A stretch of 13,329 nt of DNA from Phycisphaerales bacterium UBA1910 (GTDB lineage: Bacteria; Planctomycetota; Phycisphaerae; Phycisphaerales; UBA1924): the NCBI GenBank assembly GCA_002337545.1, contig DDGE01000045.1, positions 11,017 through 24,345 on the forward strand, given 5' to 3'. Of the stretch, positions 1 through 6,939 are shown piece by piece. A program made the position numbers and the translations under genes. Within the stretch, counting starts at the first letter, position 1, and every line of letters starts with the position of its first letter. The notes below the pieces were generated by a model. It was not told where the DNA came from. It did not search any database and worked only from the letters and a program-made list of their open reading frames with translations.

Positions 1-65
1 TGGCGACCCAGGAACCCGGACCCGCCGGTGATGATGATGCGTTGATCGGACCAGTTGAGCGACAT
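1..65 (-). CDS. NAD-dependent epimerase, probable GDP-L-fucose synthase (5' fragment)
   Basis: Only the first 21 codons lie in the window; the gene continues past the left edge. The translation begins MSLNWSDQRIIITGGSGFLG, a hydrophilic lead followed by a beta strand and the GGSGFLG glycine loop that binds NAD(P) in extended short-chain dehydrogenases. The start is the ATG at 63-65, with an AGAGAGG-type SD about seven bases upstream. Epimerase superfamily membership is clear. GDP-L-fucose synthase, which epimerises and reduces GDP-4-keto-6-deoxymannose, is favoured because GDP-mannose 4,6-dehydratase lies on the same strand at 5680-6735 and the two enzymes act consecutively. Other sugar-nucleotide epimerases or reductases cannot be excluded from so short a piece. 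The gene is divergent from the EEP gene at 146. Confidence 0.6.
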   Translation of the reverse strand, partial: MSLNWSDQRIIITGGSGFLGR

Positions 66-103
66 AAGCAAACCTCTCTCATGAAAGTACAGCGGTGGAC
101 ACG

Positions 104-121
104 ATCATAGTTCGGTAGAAT
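104..121. promoter_or_regulatory. possible back-to-back promoters between the epimerase and EEP genes
   Basis: The 80-bp gap between the divergent starts at 65 (minus) and 146 (plus) holds two sigma-70-like -10 hexamers: TATGAT on the minus strand (104-109) and TAGAAT on the plus strand (116-121). Neither has a convincing -35 box at 16-18 bp, so this rests on the hexamers and the divergent layout only. Each would give a short leader, about 20-35 bases. Confidence 0.3.
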
Positions 122-145
122 CGCGTATATCCGAGAGACCCGCCT

Positions 146-1375
146 ATGCCCCGACGATCAAAACAACTCGTGCGACAGGTTTTCAAGCCCGGCCCGATCG
201 GGTGGGCACGCCGGCGCGTGCTCCCGCTGCTGGCCAAGGGCTCGGCGCTGCTGGGGATCGTGCTGCTGGCGGCCTGGATCACGGGTCGGATGCTCACCGA
301 TGAGCACCATTGGTCGCAGTACCTCTACTGGATGCCTCCGATCGTGATGATCGGCGGCGCGTGGTTGATGCTGATCCTCTCCGCGATCCTCGCGGCGCTC
401 GCGCGGCGATTGGGCGGGTTGATCCTCCGTCCAATCCTGATTGTGCTCGCGATTGGGTGCACGATCCATCTCGTGTTCGGCGTGTGGCACTTGCACCGCG
501 CCGTGACCGGCAGCGATTCCAAGGATCAAGACGCGATCCGTGTGCTGCACTGGAATCATGGCGGCAAGGCGATCGATGCTCAGCAGTGGGGCACACGCAT
601 CAGGGATCTGGATACCGACATTGTGCTGATCGCCAACGCAAACTGGGGCGATCCCCGCCAGGAGTTGCTCGAACAGTTCGAGTACTTCGCGCCCGATGAG
701 CGGGTGCGCTGGGTGAACTACTCGTATCGGCTGCACGCGGACCCGGCACACTACCGAGTCGAAGACGGCGCGATGATCGCGTCGCGTTATCCCATGACGC
801 GCACGGGCTGGGTGCAGTTCGGCAGCAGTGGTCGCCAGCGCGTCATGAGCCATTCAAGCTCGGGGCTCGGCTGGGTCATGTTCGCAGAGTTCGACCTTGA
901 TCCTCAGCGGGTTGACGACTCGCCTTTGGTCATCTGGTTCGTCGATCTGCCCAGCGATCCGACGGCGTGGAAACCGCAGGCGATGCAAACCGTGCGCAGG
1001 GCCATTGATGCGTGGGACGGGACCGGCTGGGAAATGGGGCAATATGTCTGGGAGCAGTACGAGGACCAGAACGCCGGCTTCCCAACACCCGACATCGTTA
1101 TCGGTGACTTCAACACCCCGCGTGGTTCCGACTCGCTCGAAGTCATTGCGCCGGGGTACACCGACGCATTCGAAGAGGCCGGGCACGGTCGCGGGCGATC
1201 ATTCGTGATCCGGGACGGGGACCCGCTTGAGCGCACAATGTTCCGTGTGATCGACATGCACATCGACCTCACGCTCGTCGCGCCGCAACATCGCGTAACA
1301 CATTACACATTGCTTCAATCCGGCGGCGCGGACCACACGCCTCAGGTTGTCGATTTTGTGCTCGGTGATAAGTGA
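146..1375 (+). CDS. membrane-anchored endonuclease/exonuclease/phosphatase (EEP) family protein with altered active site
   Basis: This 409-residue protein has three predicted N-terminal membrane helices (about residues 24-48, 62-88 and 91-116), then an EEP/DNase I-like domain outside or at the membrane (about 130-406). Visible landmarks are the first strand with N137 (IRVLHWN), the GDFN motif (D321, N323), D374 in the strand MHIDLTLV, and the terminal ADHTP with D396-H397. Two usual residues are missing. The segment DIVLIANANW (158-167) stands where the family has the metal-binding glutamate of 'LQE', and VDLPS (266-270) has Asp where 'HLPS' normally supplies a histidine. The protein may therefore be a weak, altered or inactive enzyme; the substrate is unknown. 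The start is supported by GAGAGA at 133-138, seven bases upstream. A second membrane EEP gene starts at 12969. Confidence 0.85.
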   Translation: MPRRSKQLVRQVFKPGPIGWARRRVLPLLAKGSALLGIVLLAAWITGRMLTDEHHWSQYLYWMPPIVMIGGAWLMLILSAILAALARRLGGLILRPILIVLAIGCTIHLVFGVWHLHRAVTGSDSKDQDAIRVLHWNHGGKAIDAQQWGTRIRDLDTDIVLIANANWGDPRQELLEQFEYFAPDERVRWVNYSYRLHADPAHYRVEDGAMIASRYPMTRTGWVQFGSSGRQRVMSHSSSGLGWVMFAEFDLDPQRVDDSPLVIWFVDLPSDPTAWKPQAMQTVRRAIDAWDGTGWEMGQYVWEQYEDQNAGFPTPDIVIGDFNTPRGSDSLEVIAPGYTDAFEEAGHGRGRSFVIRDGDPLERTMFRVIDMHIDLTLVAPQHRVTHYTLLQSGGADHTPQVVDFVLGDK

Positions 1376-1380
1376 ACAAC

Positions 1381-1389
1381 TGGTATACT
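1381..1389 (+). promoter_or_regulatory. extended -10 promoter for the secreted protein gene
   Basis: TGGTATACT at 1381-1389 is a good extended -10 element (TG-n-TATACT), six bases after the upstream stop codon. No -35 box stands out, which is tolerated with an extended -10. A transcript would start near 1396, giving a leader of about 40 bases that includes a purine-rich GAGGGA roughly 11 bases before the ATG at 1436. This suggests transcription independent of the EEP gene. Confidence 0.45.
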
Positions 1390-1435
1390 CGATCCTGACT
1401 CACAAATACACAGTCAGAAGAGGGATACCACAACA

Positions 1436-2830
1436 ATGAAGCATGCTCTATGTGTAGCCGTCTGCATCACTGCGTCGATGGCCCAAGCGCAGGATCACCC
1501 GGACGCAACCAGGACCTACGAAGTCCAGTCGGGTGTCGTGACGATGAACGATGGCTCTTTCAACTACCAGGGCTACCTGGAGGTCGACGGCGAGCCCGCC
1601 AACGGGATGTACTCGTTCCGATTCGAAGCGTTCGATGATGCGGACGGGTTCGACATCGCCCATGAGCTGTATTTCACTTCGGAGCTTGTGGAGGTTGTCG
1701 ATGGGCTGTTCGACCTCGATGTCCAGATGGGGGGCGTGGCTTCGGAAGCCCGCCGGTTCTGGCGCGAGATCGGCAATCAGGAGATGTACTTCGAGATCGG
1801 GGTCAGCGCGATCGAGGGCGGCCCCTACACGACGCTGAGTACGCTCAGCAAACTGGGGTGGAGCGCCCGCGCTCAGTACGCGGGGATCGCCGAATCGCTG
1901 CGATTCCCCTACAGCGAGACCTACATCAACAAGCTTGGCGACCCTGAAACAATGTTGTCGCTCACCAGCGCGTTCGGGGGCACCGTCGCGGAGTTCCGTT
2001 CCAACACGGTTTCCGATGAGCCCACGGTGTACATCCGGGGCGAGCGTGTGTTTGGCAGCAGCTTTGGTTTCCAGTCGGGTGCGCTGCTCGTGGACTCAAG
2101 AGATGACGAGGTCGGTATCCGCGGCGAGGGGTCCCGTTTCTCGGTCGTGGGGTTTTTCAGCGACGAGTCCACGCTACCCGGCGTCTCGGCGGCCCTGCTG
2201 GGCAATGTCGGGTTTGGCTCCTCGCCGGATGTCATCGCGGTCTGGGCGTATAACGGCCCCGCGGGGACTTCGGCCCAACTGGGCACCGAGAACTACGCCG
2301 GCGATTTCTCGGGTGATGTGATTGTCGACGGCAACCTCCGCGTGGAGGGGGAACCGGTGCGAGACTTCGGCAGCAACGAACTCTCGCCGATCGGTCCGAT
2401 CGCGTATGGGTTCATTACATCATCGGGCAATGTTTCAGGAGCAACCACGAACCTATCTTCGTCATGGGACGCCGCGAACAACCGGTATGTGATCAGTGTC
2501 GATGGCGAAGGCCTGATCAATGGCTTGCACACGGCCGTTGTCACGGTGGTGGACTCGGCTGAGCCGCGCCTTGCCACCACCAACGCCAACGGTAATGATC
2601 TGCTCGTGACCATCTGGGACCTGAACTCGGGCAACGCGAGAATCCAGGACAACTTCCAGGTTGTCATCTACAAGGCCGATCCAAACGCGTTTCTGATCCA
2701 AGGCGCCCCCGATGGCGTTGATCCGGATAAGTATTACGAGCAGACAGGCACGGGACCGATCATCGGTACGACGGCTCAGCCCGTACCGGCAAAGGTCACC
2801 GAGCGACCGATTCTGGATGAACAAAGGTGA
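1436..2830 (+). CDS. secreted protein of the 'YQG' domain type, function unknown
   Basis: The 464-residue product starts with a Sec signal peptide with cleavage probable after AQA (residue 18). Residues about 40-150 (NYQGYLEVDGEPANGMYSF onward, ending in the segment TLSTLSKLGWSARAQYAG) match a pattern I recall from many planctomycete and Bacteroidetes exported proteins: 'YQG.L...G.PANG.Y.F.F' followed by a 'tLs...l..apyA' closing segment. The middle (about 170-310) is rich in Gly, Ser and Val with strand-like repeats (VYIRGE, GIRGEG, VIVDGNLRVEG), as in beta-helical or tail-fibre-like passenger regions. A C-terminal beta domain (about 320-425, beginning IGPIAYGFI) is followed by a proline-rich tail. 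No catalytic motif, membrane anchor, PEP-CTERM or sorting signal is visible. A surface or structural role is inference. A hairpin terminator follows the stop. Confidence 0.75.
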   Translation: MKHALCVAVCITASMAQAQDHPDATRTYEVQSGVVTMNDGSFNYQGYLEVDGEPANGMYSFRFEAFDDADGFDIAHELYFTSELVEVVDGLFDLDVQMGGVASEARRFWREIGNQEMYFEIGVSAIEGGPYTTLSTLSKLGWSARAQYAGIAESLRFPYSETYINKLGDPETMLSLTSAFGGTVAEFRSNTVSDEPTVYIRGERVFGSSFGFQSGALLVDSRDDEVGIRGEGSRFSVVGFFSDESTLPGVSAALLGNVGFGSSPDVIAVWAYNGPAGTSAQLGTENYAGDFSGDVIVDGNLRVEGEPVRDFGSNELSPIGPIAYGFITSSGNVSGATTNLSSSWDAANNRYVISVDGEGLINGLHTAVVTVVDSAEPRLATTNANGNDLLVTIWDLNSGNARIQDNFQVVIYKADPNAFLIQGAPDGVDPDKYYEQTGTGPIIGTTAQPVPAKVTERPILDEQR

Positions 2831-2851
2831 ATCCGATTCACAAGTACGCAA

Positions 2852-2879
2852 AGCACCCTCGGCTGAACCCGAGGGTGTT
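2852..2879. terminator. bidirectional hairpin terminator between convergent genes
   Basis: A perfect 9-bp stem (2854-2862 with 2869-2877, arm CACCCTCGG) closes a six-base loop CTGAAC, extendable by a G-T and an A-T pair. It lies 23 bases after the secreted-protein stop and 25 bases beyond the MBOAT stop at 2904. The T tract is short on both strands (TTG on plus, TTTG on minus), so termination efficiency is uncertain, but the position between convergent stops is typical. Confidence 0.7.
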
Positions 2880-2903
2880 GTGCATCTGAAACAGGTGCAT
2901 CGA

Positions 2904-4571
2904 TTAGAACTGGAAGTAGATGAACGCGGCGCTCTGCGATGGCCAGCCGTAGAAGAAGAGCATCGCGAGCAGGATGTACAAAGCCGCACGAAGAGCCCAG
3001 TGCATGGAGTTCATGCGTTCATCCCACCTGCGAGAGAAGTAGGAACCGAAGTGGAGGATGGAGAAGAGTGCGGCAGCGAGCATCGCCGTAAAGGGATCGC
3101 CGCGTCCGATGCCAATTCCTCCTAATGAAAGCTTGGCATCGAACAGGACAAACTTCTGTGCGCAGTAAAGCAGATCGCTGAAATCTGTGACCCGGAAGAT
3201 CAGCCAACCGAGCATCCAGAAATACATGGTGACACCCCATCGGATCACGGTCCCGGGCTTGGTCATCAGCGCTCGCCCGAGCCCCGATTCTGCGGGCACG
3301 AACGCCCTGAAGACCCGGTTGATGCAAAGGAGTGCGCCTTGATAAACCCCCCAGATCACGAAGTTCCAGGATGCCCCGTGCCAGAGCCCGCCCAGTGTCA
3401 TGGTAATCATCAGGTTCGCGTAGGTCCCGAAGCTCGATCCGCGCGACCCGCCCAATGGGATGTAGAGGTAATCGCGCAGCCACGACGAGAGCGAGATATG
3501 CCATCGACGCCAGAAGTCGATGATTGAGGTCGAGAAGTACGGGAAGTTGAAGTTCAGCGGGATCTCGACGCCGAACATGCGTGAGATGCCCCTTGCGATA
3601 TCGGTATAGCCCGAGAAATCGCAGTAGATCTGGATCGCGAAGAGTGCCGTGCCGAGCATGACGATGATGCTCGATTGCCCTTGCGGGAACCCAAAGATGG
3701 TGTCCACGAGTGGCGCGACATTATCCGCGATGAGCACCTTCTTGAACAGCCCCACCATCGCCAGGTTCATCCCGGCACGAAGCGAAGCGCCGGTGATTGT
3801 CCAAGGGCGCTCAAGCGTTGGAAGGAAATGTTGGGGGCGGATGATTGGGCCGGCTACGAGCTGGGGGAAATAGGCCACAAAGAGTGCGACACGCAGGATC
3901 GATCGCTCCGGAGCAATATCACCCCTGTACACATCGATCGTGTAGCTCATCGTCTGGAAGGTATAGAAGCTGATCCCGACAGGCAGCGTCACCTTGAGCA
4001 TCGGCGCGGCCCACTCGATGCCGGACTGCTCGACGACCGTGTCAATGGAGTCGATGAAGAAGTTGAAGTACTTGAAGAAGGCGAGGAGCCCGAGATTCAC
4101 CACGATGGATGTGATGAGAAAAGCCTTGCGGCGAGCTTTTTCGCTGAGTCTGAAGTACAAGCCATACGAGAGCGGGCCGACGACCGAAAACAGAACCCCG
4201 AGCCCGATCGCGGCCAGGTTCTCGCTGCTGGGGGTCACAAATGGCTGGGAGAGGAATGCATCGATCCCCTGCACCTGCAGCATCGGCCAGTTGGGCACAA
4301 GCATGCCCAAGGTCGCAAGACCCACGAACGACCCGAGCTGCAGAAGCTTCGAGTTTGAGAGGCGATGCCCCTTGATCCCGAGCGAAGCGGAGTAATCCAG
4401 GACCGTCGAGAGAACGATGAGGACAAGGAAACGGATGTCCCACCATCCATAAAAGACATAGCTGACGCAGAGCAGGAAAAACTGCTGACGACGAGCCACT
4501 CCCCGGCTCCAGATCAGGAACGCGAGGGTGATCAGGATCAGGATGAGAAACTCAGGCGTCTGGAATAGCAC
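2904..4571 (-). CDS. MBOAT-family O-acyltransferase (AlgI-like) with an N-terminal helix insertion
   Basis: This 555-residue polytopic membrane protein belongs to the MBOAT family that passes acyl groups, normally acetyl, to extracytoplasmic glycans. Landmarks are YVFYGWWD (38-45), LPVGISFYTFQTMSYTIDVY (196-215), FPQLVAGPIIRP (235-246), CDFSGYTDIARG (317-328), WRRWHISLSSWLRDY (354-368, with H358) and GGLWHGASW (394-402). H398 in the last is the expected catalytic histidine. Compared with typical AlgI, residues about 72-142 look like an extra segment carrying two membrane helices before the conserved 'ARRKAFLITSIVVNLGLLAFFKYFNFF' region begins. The start is a GTG at 4569-4571, only three bases after the stop of the SGNH-like gene, implying translational coupling. 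The pairing supports acylation of a surface polysaccharide; the acceptor is not shown. Confidence 0.93.
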   Translation of the reverse strand: MLFQTPEFLILILITLAFLIWSRGVARRQQFFLLCVSYVFYGWWDIRFLVLIVLSTVLDYSASLGIKGHRLSNSKLLQLGSFVGLATLGMLVPNWPMLQVQGIDAFLSQPFVTPSSENLAAIGLGVLFSVVGPLSYGLYFRLSEKARRKAFLITSIVVNLGLLAFFKYFNFFIDSIDTVVEQSGIEWAAPMLKVTLPVGISFYTFQTMSYTIDVYRGDIAPERSILRVALFVAYFPQLVAGPIIRPQHFLPTLERPWTITGASLRAGMNLAMVGLFKKVLIADNVAPLVDTIFGFPQGQSSIIVMLGTALFAIQIYCDFSGYTDIARGISRMFGVEIPLNFNFPYFSTSIIDFWRRWHISLSSWLRDYLYIPLGGSRGSSFGTYANLMITMTLGGLWHGASWNFVIWGVYQGALLCINRVFRAFVPAESGLGRALMTKPGTVIRWGVTMYFWMLGWLIFRVTDFSDLLYCAQKFVLFDAKLSLGGIGIGRGDPFTAMLAAALFSILHFGSYFSRRWDERMNSMHWALRAALYILLAMLFFYGWPSQSAAFIYFQF

Positions 4572-4574
4572 TGT

Positions 4575-5645
4575 TTACCGATCCTGTTCCTGTTTGTCGA
4601 GCTGCCCACGGAGGGATACCCCGAGTTGTTCGCTCAGTGCGTTCGCTCCAGGTCTATTGGGATGGATTGCGTCCGCGTACTCCTGCTCCGCCAGTGATCC
4701 TGTCAGATCAATCAGGATCGTGCCTGTACGGTCGGCAACTCCACGCATCGCGTCACGGAACACCCTGTCCGCTTCGACGAACGCAGTCGCGTCGGGATGC
4801 GTTGGCGCAAGAACGAGAACAGGTGTCACAGACGCGTCCTGAACTTGCTTGATGGTGCGTTCGATGAGTTCGACACCGACACTGTTCCCATCGCCGACGC
4901 GATCTTCGAAACTCGCGGTTACATCATCGATATGGCGGGTGAGCTTATCGCCACTGATCTCAAGATCGATCTGATAGGGCGCATCGGTCTCCAGTGGTTT
5001 GGCGAGCAGGATTCCCTTGCGCATCCGCGAGCGAGCTTTCTCGTTGAGCATCCGCAGGGGCAGGGTGCGGAACGAGACAAGATTATCAAAGTCAGACGCG
5101 CCGAGTCGATCGAGCGTTTCTTGATTGATCCCCGATGTAGCCTGCTCGCTTTCGATCCAGGGGGCGGTCTCGACATATCCGAATCGGCGCATGACTGACG
5201 CGACTTCCGGGTTGATTTGCCGTGGCTTGCCCATCATCTCGGGGCGAACGATCCAGACGACAACATCCGGATCTGACGCGAGCACCCTGCTGATGTACAG
5301 CCTTCCAGACAGAATATCCAGACCGTTCGCGGACTGATTCCGCACACGAAATCCATTGCCGAGCTGTTCTTGAACAACGCTCGCGATGATGCCTTCTACA
5401 CCAACCGAGTTACTGACGATCTCGACTTTGGTATCTTCTTGATCGGTTGACTCGAGACGCTCACCGAGCTTTGCGATGCGTTCCAGATCGCCAGGGAACC
5501 CCAGCTTGGGGATGAAGATGTACTGGAGCAGCAAAAATGCACCCACGAGCCCGATCAGGATCGTGCTCACGAAGAACGCAAGCTCGCCGAGCACGGAGCC
5601 CCGAACGGGCTCATTCTCTGATTGATCCATTTCATGCTCAGGCAT
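4575..5645 (-). CDS. SGNH-hydrolase-like membrane protein, partner of the MBOAT acyltransferase
   Basis: The 356-residue product has a short cytoplasmic N-terminus, one membrane helix (about 20-45) and a large, probably periplasmic domain. The domain opens with EIVSNSVGVEGI, whose S80 fits the nucleophile of block I of the SGNH/GDSL fold (S-N-S in place of G-D-S). It closes with DAIHPN, giving the D325-x-x-H328 pair of block V. This architecture resembles DltD, AlgJ and AlgX proteins, which work with MBOAT proteins to finish O-acetylation of the exported glycan. The gene lies 34 bases after gmd and three before the MBOAT start, so the three are probably one operon. No SD precedes the first ATG; the ATG at residue 6 (5628-5630) is an alternative start. 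The family call is from motifs and context, since overall similarity is weak. Confidence 0.7.
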   Translation of the reverse strand: MPEHEMDQSENEPVRGSVLGELAFFVSTILIGLVGAFLLLQYIFIPKLGFPGDLERIAKLGERLESTDQEDTKVEIVSNSVGVEGIIASVVQEQLGNGFRVRNQSANGLDILSGRLYISRVLASDPDVVVWIVRPEMMGKPRQINPEVASVMRRFGYVETAPWIESEQATSGINQETLDRLGASDFDNLVSFRTLPLRMLNEKARSRMRKGILLAKPLETDAPYQIDLEISGDKLTRHIDDVTASFEDRVGDGNSVGVELIERTIKQVQDASVTPVLVLAPTHPDATAFVEADRVFRDAMRGVADRTGTILIDLTGSLAEQEYADAIHPNRPGANALSEQLGVSLRGQLDKQEQDR

Positions 5646-5679
5646 TATGGGTTCAATATGCTATTGATTGATCATTGAG

Positions 5680-6735
5680 TTACTGATCGTGCCCCGAGAA
5701 CTCAGGAAGAACATGCCCCGCGTCCTTGAGGGTCTTCTCGCGTGATGCGAGCTCAATGTCGTGATCGACCATCATCGCGGCCAACTCCTCAACGCTCGTC
5801 TCGGGCTCCCACCCGAGCTTTTCCTTCGCCTTCGCGGGATCGCCCAGGAGCAGATCGACTTCGGCGGGGCGCAGGTAGCGCGGATCGAACTCGACATGGT
5901 CCTCGAAGTTCAGGCCCGCGTGGTTGAAGGCCATCTCTGCGAACTCACGCACGGAGATCGTGCGCCCGGTCGCGACGACATAATCGTCCGCCTCGTCCTG
6001 CTGGAGCATCATCCACATCATCTTGACATAGTCGCCCGCGAAGCCCCAGTCACGCTTCGAGTCGAGGTTCCCCAGGAACACCTTGTCCTGCAGACCCATC
6101 TTGATCCGCCCGACGGCGCGGGTGATTTTGCGGGTCACGAAGGTCTCGCCGCGGCGCGGTGACTCGTGGTTGAAGAGGATCCCGCACGACGCGTGCATCC
6201 CGTAGGACTCGCGGTAGTTGACGGTGATCCAGTGCCCCGCCATCTTCGCGACGGCGTAGGGCGAGCGTGGGTAGAACGGGGTGGTCTCGGTCTGCGGGGT
6301 CTCGATGACCTTGCCGTACATCTCAGAAGAGGAGGCTTGGTAGTAGCGGACCTCCTGGCCCGACTTGTCCTGGAAATCGCGGATCGCTTCAAGGAGCTTG
6401 TACGCGCCCATCGCGACGGTTTCCGCGGTGTAGATCGGCATGTCAAACGACACACGGACATGCGATTGCGCGCCGAGGTTGTACACCTCGTGCGGCTTCA
6501 CATGATCGATGATCTTCGTCAGGTTGTTCGCGTCACACAGATCCCCGTAATGAAGCTTGAGCTTCGGGTTGGGGTTGTGGGGATCCTGATAGATGTGATC
6601 GATCCGGTCCGTATTGAACGAGGACGCTCGACGGATGATCCCGTGAACCTCGTACCCTTTTTCGAGCAGGAACTCTGCGAGGTACGATCCGTCCTGCCCT
6701 GTGATGCCGGTAATGAGTGCGCGTTTGTCGCTCAT
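5680..6735 (-). CDS. gmd: GDP-mannose 4,6-dehydratase
   Basis: This enzyme converts GDP-D-mannose to GDP-4-keto-6-deoxy-D-mannose, the precursor of GDP-L-fucose, GDP-rhamnose and related donors, in the cytoplasm. The 351-residue sequence shows the Rossmann glycine loop [10 protein letters not shown] near the N-terminus, the active-site SSSEMYGK, the YAVAK (Y-x-x-x-K) motif, and the family-typical blocks [13 protein letters not shown] and [13 protein letters not shown]. Length and motif order are normal. The reading frame is open 26 codons further upstream, but that extension is polar, lacks family features and begins before a plausible SD (GAGGGAG). The ATG at 6733-6735, giving [16 protein letters not shown], is therefore chosen. 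It heads a probable operon with the SGNH-like and MBOAT genes. The probable next enzyme in the pathway starts at the left edge. Confidence 0.96.
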   Translation of the reverse strand: MSDKRALITGITGQDGSYLAEFLLEKGYEVHGIIRRASSFNTDRIDHIYQDPHNPNPKLKLHYGDLCDANNLTKIIDHVKPHEVYNLGAQSHVRVSFDMPIYTAETVAMGAYKLLEAIRDFQDKSGQEVRYYQASSSEMYGKVIETPQTETTPFYPRSPYAVAKMAGHWITVNYRESYGMHASCGILFNHESPRRGETFVTRKITRAVGRIKMGLQDKVFLGNLDSKRDWGFAGDYVKMMWMMLQQDEADDYVVATGRTISVREFAEMAFNHAGLNFEDHVEFDPRYLRPAEVDLLLGDPAKAKEKLGWEPETSVEELAAMMVDHDIELASREKTLKDAGHVLPEFSGHDQ

Positions 6736-6879
6736 GTGCGTGTTTCTCCCTCTCGGGTGTCGTACGGATTCATTGATCTGATAACCCGCAACGGACAAAG
6801 ACGACCCGGGCATCGGATGATTGTTGTTGCATCGGCTGACAAAGGCAGGGTATTGATCGACAATTCCCCCCAGACGGCA

Positions 6880-6900
6880 AAGAAGCCGGAAGAACCGGCA
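6880..6900 (-). terminator. weak hairpin terminator downstream of the GT-C gene
   Basis: On the minus strand, about 40 bases beyond the stop at 6940, GCCGG and CCGGC (6899-6895 and 6889-6885) form a 5-bp stem around TTCTT, followed by TTCTTT. The stem is short and the tail interrupted, so partial read-through into gmd is possible. The remaining gap to gmd (6736-6879) shows no convincing promoter to me. Confidence 0.35.
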
Positions 6901-6939
6901 CCGACGCGGGGATTCTGTACGCCCCGGGCGATCTCGGGT

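Noticed and set aside
158..853. 231-codon minus-strand frame opposite the EEP gene
   Set aside because: It is antisense to membrane helices and the first EEP motif. The translation is His/Arg/Ala-rich, with no domain.
3675..4358. 227-codon open frame on the plus strand inside the MBOAT gene
   Set aside because: It lies opposite conserved MBOAT motifs. Its composition is charged and low-complexity, without recognisable features.
6736..6813. 26-codon N-terminal extension of Gmd
   Set aside because: Gmd proteins begin a few residues before the GITGQDG loop. The SD-like GAGGGAG precedes the inner ATG.
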